Shown here: piece by piece, positions 21,782 through 33,823 of the stretch | How the letters are laid out: each line of letters opens with the position of its first letter | Position numbering within the stretch: the first letter of the stretch is position 1 | Origin: Parietichytrium sp. I65-24A | Taxonomy: Eukaryota; Sar; Bigyra; Thraustochytrida; Thraustochytriidae | Length of the DNA stretch: 64,000 nucleotides | Reading direction: 5' to 3' | Assembly: GCA_012862575.1 (NCBI GenBank) | Contig: BLSF01000069.1 | Location: 62,001-126,000, forward strand | The notes under the pieces: model-generated | Seen by the model: only the letters and a program-made list of their open reading frames with translations | What the model was told of the DNA's origin: nothing | The model's database searches: none | Position numbers and translations under genes: made by a program

Positions 21782-23684
21782 CCTGCGTCTCCAAAAGCAA
21801 TGCCCCGAGCAAACCCGTTCACAGGAATATCTAATCTTTTCGTGCGTGCCGAGCTTTTCTTCAAACTGATGTCTGTCTCACTGTCACTGTCGATTAAGCC
21901 GGCGGCGCCGCTGCCTTGTTTGAACGGAACGGGTTTGCCCTCTTCCAATGCTCAAAGATACCGGTGCTCGAGAACAGCACTAACGCCAACAACTCGTGAA
22001 AGAGACTCGAAAAGATCGATGCTTTCAACTGTGCATGGCGGACAGAGCTAAATTCGATGTGGATGGATACCGGTACTGTGCCATAAAAATGAACAATCCC
22101 CTAGTTCGATGATGGGAAGGCTGCAAGCTGAGCAGAAATCAACAATTGCTCGTGGCTTGTGGCTTGTCGCGGGCACGCGATTCGCCTGGTCTTCTTTCTC
22201 CGCTATCGTCGCGCCGTCCAGCCGTCAAACCTCAAGGTCTTCACTGCACTTTCCCGCAACGACTTGGATTCCTTGGATTCATTTGGATCCCAAGGCACTC
22301 AAGGCACGGTCGGACAAGACATAGGCACCAATCCACGAGAGCAATGATGAGCAATGACACGTATCGGTACTCAGTATGCCAGTTTGCCAGTATGCCGTTC
22401 CTCGCGAGGGCATTATGAATAATGCGATGCCTCAAACTGACTGACTATATTCTGATTCTGAGTTTTTGGATTCTGAATGAACTTTGGAAACTAACGAGGT
22501 GAGAAATGCGCGCTTGTGGAGCCTGTGGCAAGTAGGATTTAAATTTTTTTTGGGACTCTCTATTTTGAAAAGGATTCTCTCTCGAGAAATGATCGAGTCA
22601 ATCAAACCAACCCTGTCTGACAAGGAAGGCCGGCCACTGATCGCTAAGCGAGCTAGCGGCTTCGTTAGACGCGTCTATAAGGTACTATCCGACTCAATAA
22701 GACCTTTCAACTCAGAAAAGGGATTTTTTTTGAGGAACGCAATCTAGATTACGGCAGACTAGGATAGAATACGAATAGCTTTGATGGTGCTAATCTTCTT
22801 TCAATGATGGAGTAGGGAACTGTAACGTTTGGATATCTGGGCCAGCTGTAATTCTAAGAGCCCTAGCCTGAAATTGGGTTTGGAAGGGGTTGGATTGGGT
22901 GTGGACGGACGCGGAGAAGAGGAGAAAACCTCTCAGCGCAGATATAGAGAAGCAATGTTAATTCAAATAGAATCCTAAATAAGTTCTCGCTTCGATTTTA
23001 GTTTCTGCACGCCTCGACCACTTCCTAGCTCCACGTGGGTCATTGACTGGTACAGTGAGAACTCACTCACTGTGAGAACATGACTCACATGACTGTCCAT
23101 TTTTGCCAAGGTGTGGGGGGAGACGAAAGTTGTTCTGGATGTATTATCACACCTCTAAATAGTACTACAGGTTTCTGAAAAGCGCAGTACGATATCGAGT
23201 TCCGAAAGCCGACTATTTTCCCGAGTCGTGGGAGGGAGAGCGAGGTTGTGAGGAGGAGAAACTAAGAGCAGTGGTTTCCCCGGTTGTGGTGTGATTGTGC
23301 GCGAATGGTTTGCCACTTTGCCTTCACTCATTAGCGTTATCATTCCAATTTGAATTTGACAATGATTCTTGCATTTGAATTTTGACGGTCGATCAACTTG
23401 TTCACTCGAGAATGAAAGAACAAGAAACGAAAACAAAAACGTGACGAGATGTTTAACCTTTTCTGCAAAGCCATCGTGCTGTCTGTCGATGCTGTCAGCG
23501 GAGGCCAGGTCTTCCGTCAACGGTTAACGATTGGAGCGAGGTGGCGACGAAGCATGGTTGAAAGCTTTTCCGAAGTCACAAGATCAAAGTTCGCGACAGC
23601 AGCAATGGTGCCGCAACGCTGCGCTTCCCAGAGCTCAGCAAACTTTGCTTTCGACTTCACTTCTGCTTTTGCTTTTGCTTTAGG

Positions 23685-23760
23685 TGAGTGCGATTGCGAT
23701 TGCGATTGCGAGTGCGAGCGTGATTGTGATTGTGGTAGCGAGCGCAGTCGATGTTGTAAT
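23685..23760. repeat. GCGATT-type hexanucleotide repeat
   Basis: Degenerate six-base units (gcgatt, gcgagt, gtgatt) in succession. They create artificial Ser/His/Gln-rich or Cys/Asp-rich open frames on both strands. Confidence 0.8.
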
Positions 23761-25965
23761 CCAATTGCCTGCACCGTGCTGTTTTCGCAATCATGTGGAA
23801 ATTTTTGCGGAGGACAACTACTGTCGCGAACGCGGAAAGTCTGCGCACTTGAAAGGCTTGCGGATGACGGTTCACGAGTGGAGAATGTGGAGAAAGACAT
23901 ATCAGGAGCCCCCATTGCAGGAGGTTTTACCATCTCGCACGTCGTGCCAAACTCGCGATTACGTGCAATCCACAGCTTTTCAAGCATTCTGGACGACCCC
24001 TTCAGGCAATAACATCGAATGAGCCTGAGGTTGGCTGCGCGCGCAGAACAAATGCGTGGGAGACCATTGGCAATGGGCAATGGGTAATGGGTGATGCCCA
24101 AAACAGTCAAAACACCTGGTGCCACCTGGTGCCTCGACGAGGACAGTTAAAACGGAGAATATGAAAGAAAACGCTTGGGCCTTCTGCCAGCCGCGACGGC
24201 ACGTTCGATACTTTCCACAAGTTCCGACACTGTTCACATCCGTTCACCCATACGTATTGACTCACTGGCTGCGAGTACCAGTGCCCGTTCCTGGATCCCT
24301 AGATTACATTCCTGATCTCATCTCCGGGCAGCTTGCCGCGGAAGGACGGTGTGAACGGTGGATTGCAGTGTGGTTGCCAAAGCGTCTCAGGCGGCACTAG
24401 TACAGAAGGATTTGTCGAGCCAAATTGGTTGAACTGAAAACTGGAGTGTGCGTCATGCTTCTTTGGCTTCCATGGCTTCCAGACTCTCGACACTCTCGAC
24501 ACGAGAGTGCTTACATGGGAGCGCACTCGCGATGACCACGACAATCGCGTTGCCTAACTACGACGAGGAAACGAAGCTTTTGGCTTGAGCATCTTTTTGC
24601 GTCAATCCAACTCTTGCATTTCCAATCGGCTAGTGACAACGCTTCACCGTCAAACTGGCTCTGTCTCTGTCTCTGCGTCGCCCTTCTCCTCCTATACCTT
24701 CCATTCAGCTTTTCTGAAATCTGTATTTTGAACATGGCGCCGTCCAGCTTTCGCTCTGTCTGAGCTGAGCGCACAGCTTTGTGTTGTGCTCTCGACTGAT
24801 TTGTGTGCCTGTTCAATGGAACAAGGAAATGATGAAATCAGCAGATGAAAATTGAGAAACGCAAGTGACTTCTGAATTCTGAATTATTGAATTTTGATTG
24901 ACTGTTGATTGAAATAATTCTAAATTTTAACATTTTGAACTCAACAAAAAGAGAGATTTCCTTTCCATTCCCACGGTTTCGCTGTCAATCATCCAAATTT
25001 CACTACCAGTTTTCACTACCCAAGTATAACAACAATTGCTGGAGGCTGGACTAGCTAATAGTAACGTACTACCACTGTGCCTGGCGTTTTCCTTAACCAC
25101 TCGCAGCAAGCAAGTGGAACGGCCAAAAGCTTTTCTTTCTTCTTTGCTCCTCCAGCTGAACGATAATCGACACGCATACTAGTAGTGGTATCTATTCAAT
25201 TAGTTGATGGAACTATTACCGGACAGGAAGGATGAAACCTCCAGATTGCCCGCTATCGCATTCCTAAGGTATGTACTGATAAACCTTCTTCTATCCAACC
25301 AGGGATAATCTCAAGGTTGCCCCGACTCACTGCATTACCTGTACAGATAGGAGCACAACCACCTCTCCCTCGCACAAGTATCCACAATCACGTAGACAAC
25401 CCAAGCACCCTCTCCTCTCGGCAAAACCTCTTCCTTCCTTTCCCCCCCTCCCAGCTAAAGTTCCGCAAAACTTCCCGGCCAGCAATACCACAGTAAGGTA
25501 GAGTTATGAGCCCATCTTCGGAGGACGGAAGAGTGAGAGGTGTTTCTAGCCCAGGGTGTAGAGAGGTGTATGAGTAGCAGCTAAGGGCGGATAAGAGGGA
25601 CAGCTACTATACCCCGTCCAACAAAAGAAAAAAGAAAAAAGAAAAAAAAGTCTTCCAGTACTCTGACGAGGCGGTGCTCGCTCCTCTCGGCAATTTATAT
25701 TTAAAGAAAAAAAAAAAGATAGCCAAAGCGGCTCGTTTCTCCGCGGATGTGATGGCGACAAAGAAAGAGCCACTTGCCTAACTTGCCTCCAAAAAACGGA
25801 GACAAGAAAGGGAGCAAGTGAGGAAGGAAACAAACAAGAACCACTGGTTCTTTTTTCCGAGCCTTCCGAGGGCAGAGCAGCACATTGCAGCACATTGCAG
25901 CAGACCCCAAACAGACTTGACGCGCGGAGCGGAGTGCGCAGAGCTCAAGTCAAAGCTGCATGATA

Positions 25966-26056
25966 GAGATTATAGAGATTATAGAGATTATAGAGACACG
26001 GGCATAGTTCCCGAGTTCTGAATTCTGAATTCTGAATTCTGAATTCTGAATTCTAA
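25966..26056. repeat. Two adjacent short tandem repeats (attatagag and ttctgaa units)
   Basis: About three and a half copies of a nine-base attatagag unit (25966-25996) are followed, after about 20 bp, by about six copies of a seven-base ttctgaa unit (26014-26056). A ct microsatellite follows at about 26122-26142. All lie upstream of the first transporter gene. Confidence 0.85.
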
Positions 26057-26272
26057 ACGAGGTGAGTTGAGTTGATCGAGTAAAGTGAGAGCTTTGTGCG
26101 TGTGAAAGGGTGGTGGCGCTTCGCTCTCTCTCTCTCTCTCTCAATCAAAAGTGTCGCGGAGAGAGAACCGACGAGTTGGTTGTTGTTACATGGAGCGACG
26201 TCATGCATGCAAAACTTGTGCGCCAGCTCCACCGCTCCACCGCTCTTCGAGGCTGAGAGACACTTGGTGGTG

Positions 26273-26437
26273 ATGAGCTCGCTCTACGATCCGATCCGAT
26301 TCGATCCGTCCACTTTGCTTGAGCTGGACTGGAGTGGAGGACTGACAGCACTCAGTATCCTCGGTATCATCGTATACAATGGAGCACTCATACGGTACTG
26401 TGCTGACTTTGAGCGAGTACGCGCTGCAGTCTACTAG
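26273..26437 (+). CDS. Possible small single-pass membrane protein
   Basis: A 54-residue ATG-initiated frame beginning MSSLYDPIRFDPS and ending FERVRAAVY. One hydrophobic segment (GLTALSILGIIVYNGALI) sits between an acidic N-terminal part and a short C-terminal part with Arg residues. It lies about 500 bp upstream of the first transporter, on the same strand. It could equally be a chance frame or an upstream ORF in a long leader. No family was recognised. Confidence 0.25.
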   Translation: MSSLYDPIRFDPSTLLELDWSGGLTALSILGIIVYNGALIRYCADFERVRAAVY

Positions 26438-26971
26438 CTAGCTAGGAAAAAACGAAGGAAGATCAGAGGGAGGAAAGAGCATGAAAGAGCGGCGGCGAAA
26501 AATGGTGGGAGGTGAGAGTTTGCATAACTGACTTTTACGAGAACATTATTTTTCATTGATGGGATTCGGCCATTATTCCGAGAGAGCTAGGTTGATTTGA
26601 TTGATTTGAGCGAGAGCTAAGTCGGCAATTACCCCGGAGGGTATAGAAGCTTGTGAAGACCGTCTGGAGTTGAGTTGTCTTGGCTGGCAAAGCCAACTGA
26701 GACAGGGCAAGGCAAGGCAGAACAAACCCTCATCTCCGTCGATAGCGGACGATATATTCGTCGAGATTAACAAGTGGCCTCGGGTTCGGTGCTGTTTGGA
26801 ATCGAGGAAGGAGGGCAGCGCGCGAGAGAGAGAGGAGAAAGCGAGTTCGCCGTCCAAGTGGGGCTGACTTTGTGGTCGGACAAGTTGTGTATTCCTGGTG
26901 TGTGGAAAGTAACCTGTTTGCTGCTACTCTAAAATCAGAGCTTGAAGGGCGCAAGAGCGGGGGCTGGCAGA

Positions 26972-29900
26972 ATGCTGGGGGACGACGGTGCACAAGAGAA
27001 GAAGGGCCTGGAACATGACCCTCAAGAGGGCAGCAGTGCAAATGGAGCCACTGGGACGACCTCATTGCACCAGGAAGGGTTTGCTGAGCATCAGACCAAC
27101 GACAACGACGTGAGTTTTGCCGCTGAGCACCAGTTGCAAAGTACAGACTCCATGTCCTCCGAAGGAGTGGAGATTACTGAGGAGGAGCGGGAGCGGTTCG
27201 TTGAACTCATCGCAGGCAGGGTAAAGAGCCACATGCAGAGCGAGGGTAAGACTCAGGTGGAAGGAGAGGAACTCACTTTCACACTTAGCAAGAGCGATGT
27301 CAACATCCTCACGCGGGCGTACGGTCCCAACCTGGAGAACGTACCTGAGGTCGTGCTCTCCAACATCGAAGAGTCACGCGACGTGATGTCTGCTCTGGGC
27401 ATGGCGAAGGTTACACTCAGAACACGAAAAGAGTTCTGGCCCGTCAATGTTGGATTCAGAAACCTCTCTTACACGGTGAAGGTGTCGCCTGCTTCCATGG
27501 GCATCAGCACGGTAGGCACGCAGGCCAAGCAAGTATTCTCGCCACTCATGTCCCTCGCCAAAGGCTGCAAGTCTCTGCGCGAGGAAGTGGAAGTCCTCCA
27601 CAACGTTTCAGGCGTCTTTCGGGCTGGCGTGCCCACTCTGATCCTCGGGCCTCCTGGCTGTGGTGTGACAACACTGTTCAAGGCTCTTGGTGCGCGCGTA
27701 AAAACATCCAAACTGCACAAATTGAGCGGCGAGACTCTCTACTCCGGCTTCACCAAGAAAGAGCTCAACGTGCGGAAGCTTTCCAACTACGTCGAACAGA
27801 TTGACAGCCATTTCCCCAACCTCACGGTGCAAGAAACTGTTGACTTTGCGTTCGAGTGTCTTCATGACCTGTCTGCTGAAGAGCAGCTGTACGACCACCC
27901 AGATGCCACAAGTGAGGAGATCGCCAAGTCGAAAGAGGGTTTCAGAAACCTGCCGACCTTTTTGATTGATAACTTGGGCCTCTCAAACTGCAAAAACACT
28001 GTTGTCGGTAACGAAATGGTGCGCGGAGTTTCCGGTGGAGAGAGAAGGAGAGCAACCGTGGCTGAAATGCTCACCGCTCGCCGGCCTTTTACGATGTTTG
28101 ACCAAATTTCGACTGGTCTCGACAGCGCAGCCACCTTTGACATTGTCAAGAACGTGTGTGAGGTAGCAAGAATGCTTTCGCTTACTTCTGTGTTCGCTTT
28201 GCTTCAGCCTCCGCCAGAAGTATACGCGCTCTTTGATGAAATCATGATCTTGGCGAAAGGGCGCGTGGTGTACCATGGCTCGAGGGACAATGTGCTCCCG
28301 TACTTTGAGTCGATCGGATTCAAGTGCCCGGACGACAAAGACATCGCAGATTTCATTCAAGAGGTGACAACTGACATGCGAGGCAGATTTGCGACCCGGC
28401 CAGATGCTCCATCCGACGAGGCAGGGTTGGCCCGTGCTTGGGAGGCTTCTCCATTCGCAGAATTTAAGCAGAGTGAGGTTGAAAAGTGGTGCAATCCCGA
28501 CAACAAGGTAGACAGCCCCCACCGCAAACAGTACTTCAGTAAAGGCTCCCCAATCTTCGCCAACTCCGTTTTCACGGAACTGGGTCTCATGATCAAGCGA
28601 CAGCGAAAACTTGTGTATCGGGACCGGGCTTTCGTTCGGGCACGCATTGGGCAGTCTATTGTGATGGGGACTATCATCGGCACCGTTTTCCTTTTCCTCG
28701 ATGAGAGCATAGCCGACAACTATACTCCGGTAACCCAGCGCTACGGTTTGGTCTTCACCACTCTCATGCAATCTGCGCTTACTGGAATGGCGGGTATTCC
28801 AGTGGTCATTGCCTCACGGCCGGTTTATTACAAGCAGGATGAGTCGCATTTTTTTAGGACCCTCAATTATATCATCGCGGACACCATTGTGACTCTTCCA
28901 ATCTCTCTCATCGAATGTATCTTCATGGGTAGTCTCATCTTCTGGTTGTCCGCAGTGGTGCCGAGCAGCCATGATGATGTGGTTCCACAGTACTTTGCCT
29001 TCATCGCCATTCTCTTCACGTTGAACGTTTCGTTTGGATCATTTCTCCGCTCGGTCGCGACGGTCTCCAAGAGCCCCTCGGTTGCACAGGTTGTTGCTGG
29101 TGTTGCAATCGCCTTTTGTGTGTTGTTCAGTGGCTTCATCATCACTCCAAACAACATCCCGCCATGGTTCATTTGGATTTACTGGATCACTCCAGTATCA
29201 TGGTCTCTGCGTGCGATGATGATCTACGTTTTCTCCTCATGGGAAGGGGAAGGTGAGGAATTCGCGCTCACTCTGTTTGAGTTTCCAACCAATAAGGTGT
29301 ACATCTGGTCTGCTGTCTTGCTCTTGGTTGCATACTTCTTGTTGAATATAATGCTGTCTTTGATTGGCTACAAATTCTTCCGTATCGAAAAGGCCTCTCC
29401 GCAGAGAAATCTGGACGAGGACAAGGCCGAGCAGGAAGCCACCGAGACAATGGGAAAAGCGGTTTCCAAGGCTGATGCTGACTCCGCAGGTGGCATTGAA
29501 TCCAGAAAGGAGAATTCCGAGCTTGTGCTTGACATGCGCTCCCAGTCCGTGAGCCGATTGGAGGGCCAAGTCCGCACAGCAAACATCGTGTTTAGGGATC
29601 TGTGGTACTCGGTGCCAAACCCTTCCAACAAAAAGGAGACGATCGATTTGCTGAAAGGCATCAGTGGATATGCTCAGGCTGGAACGATGACGGCACTCAT
29701 GGGAAGCTCTGGCGCCGGAAAAACCACACTGATGTAAGTTTTTGTTTCCCGAGTTGGGCATTGCTTCATTGCTTTTTCTCGCAAGTTCTCGGGCCAGCAC
29801 TCTAATTCGATTTCTAATTTTTTTACTTGTGAACACAGGGATGTAATCGCTGGTCGTAAAACCGCGGGCACAATCAAGGGAGACATTCTTGTTAACGGCA

Positions 29901-31657
29901 GACCAAAGAATGCCAAGTCTTTCTCCAGGATCATCGGATACGTGGAACAGATGGATATCCACTCGCCGCACCAAAAGGTTCGAGAAGCTGTGATCTTTAG
30001 CGCCAGGCTGCGACAAGGTGATGAAGTGTCTGATGAGGACAAGATGAACTTTGTGAATGCTGTCATCTCTGCTCTCGAGCTCGATAACATCTCCGAGTTT
30101 GAAATTGGCAATCGCGTGGAAGGCGGTCTGTCTGTGGAACAGGCCAAGCGGGTTACCATCGCGGTGGAAATGGCCGCTAACCCGTCTATTCTGTTCGCGG
30201 ACGAGCCAACCAGTGGTCTTGACGCTCGGGCCGCAGCTATTGTTATGCGAGGTATCAAGAGAGTGGCACTGTCCGGCCGCACGGTCGTTTGCACGATTCA
30301 TCAGCCGAGCCGCGACATCTTCCAGAACTTTGATCGCCTGCTTCTCCTGAAGCGCGGGGGCGAAGTGGTCTACTTTGGGGACCTGGGTAATGGTTCGGAG
30401 AAGCTGCTCAACTACTTATTCGGCCTCACTGGCAAACAGATGCCAAGCCAGAGGTACAACCCTGCCACGTTCATGCTGGAAGTGATCGGGGCTGGAACCC
30501 GCAGCAACATCACAGACGATTTCGCAAAAGCTTACAAGGAGAGCGAAGTGAAGGCCATTGCAGACAAGGAGATAGAGTCGCTTGTCGAGACGGACAAGGC
30601 TGACCGCGAGGAGATCCACTTTGATCATGAATTCGCATCCTCGTTCTGTACTCAGCAGCGCGAACTTCTCGTCAAGTGGATGCGCACCTATTGGCGTTCG
30701 CCAAGCTACAACTTTACGCGTCTTCTCGTCAACATTATCATGGCATTCTTATTTGGTCTTGCTTTTCTTCAAGTCGATGTGCAAAGCACAACCGATGTGC
30801 AGTCGCTGCTGGGTGTTGTCTTCATGAGCACTATCTTTATGGGAATCATCAACCTCAACTCAACCCTACCGATGATGTTTGGCGAGCGTGGGCCGTACTA
30901 CAGGGAGCGGGCCTGCAACATGTATGGAGTGTAAGTTTTTCGTGGCTGAATTTCGAATGGTGATGTTGACTGTGAATGAGAGGACAACTTGCCTGACTCA
31001 TGTTTTACTATTTGTCTTCTACTCTTTAGTACTCCGTACATCGTCGCCCACACCCTCACGGAGATCCCTTACCTTATCGCGTACTCTTTGCTGTTCCAGA
31101 CGATCTTTTACCTGTTGGTGGGGCTCACAATGAATGCAGAGGCTTTCTTCCTCTACTGGTTCATCTTCTTTCTCCACATGACCGTAATGACCTTTTTGGG
31201 TCAGCTTCTCTCTGTTGCGACGCCTAACCAGCAGGTGTCTGGCATCCTGGCTGGTGTTCTAGCAGGTCTCTCGAGCATCTTTGCTGGCTTCACCATCGCG
31301 GTTTACGATATTACCCTGTTCTGGCAGTTCATGACCTACATCAATCCAATGCGGTACTCTTGGGCTGCGCAAGTTCAGGTACAGCTCTCTTGCGACTGCA
31401 CCGTGGACTCCGACTCGACCTCCGACCCGTACACTTGCAATGGCGGCCAGGATTGTGAAAGTGTGTGTGACATGTCCTCCTTGGGCTGTCAGATGTTGGA
31501 CGGTGTGCCATACAATGCCAAGCAGTATTCTCTGCAGGTGTGGGACTTTAATTACGACATGACCGCGGCGTACATTGGCGCGCTCGTGGGCTTTGTGGTC
31601 GGCTTTCGCATCCTCACCATCCTGTCGCTGCGGTTCTTATCCTTCCAGAAACGCTAA
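26972..31657 (+). CDS. PDR-type full ABCG transporter, copy 1
   Basis: Full-size pleiotropic-drug-resistance ABC transporter, 1493 residues, arranged NBD1-TMD1-NBD2-TMD2. Such pumps export lipids and hydrophobic compounds across the plasma membrane. Exons are 26972-29733, 29839-30930 and 31030-31657, with introns of 105 and 99 bp. The ATG at 26972 (MLGDDGAQ) matches copy 3; upstream codons in frame are not ATG. NBD1 has Walker A GPPGCGVTT with Val for the usual Lys, an intact signature VSGGERRR, and Walker B TMFDQISTGLDSA with Gln for the catalytic Glu. NBD2 is canonical in Walker A (GSSGAGKTT), Walker B (ILFADEPTSGLDA) and H-loop (TIHQPS), with the PDR-style signature LSVEQAKR. A Cys-rich external loop (CDCTV...CNGG...DCESVCDM...LGCQ) precedes the last helix. 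Intron 1 falls in NBD2 right after Walker A. Confidence 0.95.
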
Positions 31658-33823
31658 ATGTAACAATTCCAACTTTTTACCCTTTGACTCCATTTCACTC
31701 GGCCTGACGACGTCCCTTTTTTTTTGCCGTGCGTGTTAGCTCTCCTCTCTGCTCCCTGCGCCCTCGCGGTGAAAGACGTCCCGTCCCACCAATCTCGCCA
31801 ACAGCCAGCAAATGTCTGCTATACCCAGATCGAAGAGATCAAGAGATCGAAGAGATCGTTGATCTGAATTTCGAAACGGAGCAACGCTCGGCAGCATGTA
31901 CGCATGCTCTCATCTTACCCTTCACCTACTTTGTCTGCCATCCGGCGCTGTCCGTGGGGCCTATTTCCGATGGCGAGAACCAACATCGAGGTGCTCGGCG
32001 CTTGGTGCTCGATTCGGTTTTGGGTACTAGTACTGAGTACATCTCGATCCGCACTTTGCTTTTTCTTGCAGAGAGCTCTGCTCAAGTACAGATTCTCTGA
32101 ACTCTCTGCACGCTTTCGCGGTTAATATGACAGCCCACTTGATGCAGCTAGTAGACTTGCCAACGTTTCGCAATCTTAACAGCTTCATAAAAACCGATTG
32201 ATTGATTGACTTAATTGACTCACTCGTTAATTTTGTTAAACTCATTGATTTCAAAACTATCTCTTTACCAACCTCAATCTTCAGCCCGGAAAAATCCCAG
32301 TGCAGGACTAGCATCAACTAAGACTAACTGTAACAAATGGGACTCTACTCTCTCTACAGCCTCGTAGTAAACGTGAGTGGAGGTACTGAGTACCATAGCA
32401 AAGGGGTACTACTAGCTAGATCTACTCTTTAGTTAGTCGATAAAGCTAGCTCCTAAAGGTACCACTGGTACCACACTCCTACCAACACAGTCAGCAAGCC
32501 TTTGGCTGAATATCTGTCTGACGCAGTCTTGGAACAAGTCCTATGTACTGCTACATCAGCCCTAGTGCACACCTCCGTTGCAGCGCCTAAATCACGTGGA
32601 GACCAAGTTCGAAAGTCAAGAGAGTGAAAAGAAGAGATTTGTTTTTGTTCTTCGACAGAAGAGTGAAAGTTAGCTATTATTTAAATAAAAGTGTCGTGAA
32701 GAACGGAGAGAGATCGATCATCGCACCTTTTCGTGTTGGCCATGCTATTTGCTATTTGCTATTTGCTATTTGCTATTTGCTATTTGCTATTTGCTATTGG
32801 CTATTTGCTATTTGCTATTTGCTATTTGCTAATTAGCACGTACAAGCAGCGCGTGCTGTTCCTGGTTTTTAGGTGCTCAGCCTTGTGCTCGGCTCCATTT
32901 CTCTTCAAACTGTGGCACGTGAACTGACATTGAAGATCGGCGTCAGATGTATTTATTCTAAGACAGGGGATACAGCTGCTCCATGCTGCTCCCCTGTAAA
33001 TTTGTAAAATTTAATTAAAAACTCATGATAATAAAACTATTATATCAGGAAGGGAGGACCTATGGCAACCTATGGCATCCCTATCGAGAACCTACTCTAA
33101 ACCATAATCCACTGGTAGCGCACACCTTAGCTCTGATCCGGACAGTACGGTATCGCTATATAGTGTAAATGTAAGCGAGATAGAAGTGCGGTACGCCTCT
33201 AGCTAGATAGAGTAGAGTCATAGTGTGTGGCTTTGACGAGAATGAAGAGTACCTTCTCTCTATATAGTAGCTACTACGCTATTTAGTAGTAGCAACACTA
33301 CCCGTCCACTAATAATGGCTAGTGGCTAGCACACTGAGAGACAGAGAGAATGAATGAAGTGAGAGGAAACAAACAAATGAGCCACGTGAGACAACACAAA
33401 AAAGTGAACAAGAACACACGAAGAAAAGGAAATTATAGACAGACAAAGAGCGAATGAAGGAATATATGAATGAATGAATATGAGTGTGAATATGAATATG
33501 AATGAATTGAAAAAGCGACCAAGCCAAGCCAAGCCACGCAATCAAACAAGCAAAATTAAAACAAGCAACCAACCAACCAACCAAACAATCCTTGCCAATG
33601 TCAAAATCAGCTTTCCCAACAACAACATCCCAGCAGAGCCCGGCGCGAAAGCAGCGGAGCGCTATAGCCGAAGACACCGCAGACACAGCAGACACCGCAG
33701 ACACCTAACCCACTCAACGCGTCGCGTAAACCAGTCCGTTTCCAGTCAGTTGCCTGGTAAGTCGGCACTTGAGGTGCGAGGTGCGGGACGTGCTGCGGCC
33801 GTGTGGAATACTCGCGGGAAGAC
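31658..33823. other. Intergenic stretch between transporters 1 and 2
   Basis: About 2.2 kb of non-coding sequence. It holds the gctattt heptamer array (separate entry), an AT-rich patch at 33000-33045, and a long gaatga/tatgaa-rich stretch at 33340-33500 followed by aacc repeats near 33565-33590. The last stretch should include the leader of transporter 2. No further gene was recognised. Confidence 0.55.
32743..32830. repeat. Heptamer tandem array (gctattt)
   Basis: About twelve copies of gctattt run in near-perfect register, with one copy varied to ggctatt. Such an array is prone to slippage and makes hydrophobic pseudo-coding frames (repeats of LLFAICY), which should not be taken as a protein. 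Confidence 0.93.

Larger units (their letters stand above)
21782..26971. other. Gene-poor repeat-rich stretch upstream of the transporter cluster
   Basis: About 5.2 kb without a gene I can support firmly. It holds degenerate short repeats (separate entries), a C-rich patch near 25430-25460 and A-rich tracts at 25620-25720. The longest frame, on the minus strand at 23517-24125, is mostly low-complexity peptide made by the repeat at 23690-23760 and is not convincing. A possible 54-residue membrane peptide lies at 26273-26437. The last 300 bp should include the promoter and leader of the first transporter. Confidence 0.45.

Noticed and set aside
23517-24125. 202-codon minus-strand frame between the amidohydrolase and the transporters
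   Set aside because: The middle is a peptide made purely by the gcgatt-type repeat (alternating Ser/Gln/His/Arg), both ends lack domain-like sequence, and overlapping frames on the other strand are equally long.
29237-30301. Long minus-strand open frame (354 codons) opposite transporter 1
   Set aside because: It lies antisense to conserved NBD2 coding sequence and spans a real intron; shorter shadow frames recur opposite the same region of the other two transporters, so it is a by-product of codon bias.
32733-32927. Hydrophobic open frame with repeated LLFAICY
   Set aside because: It is a translation of the gctattt heptamer array, not a membrane protein.
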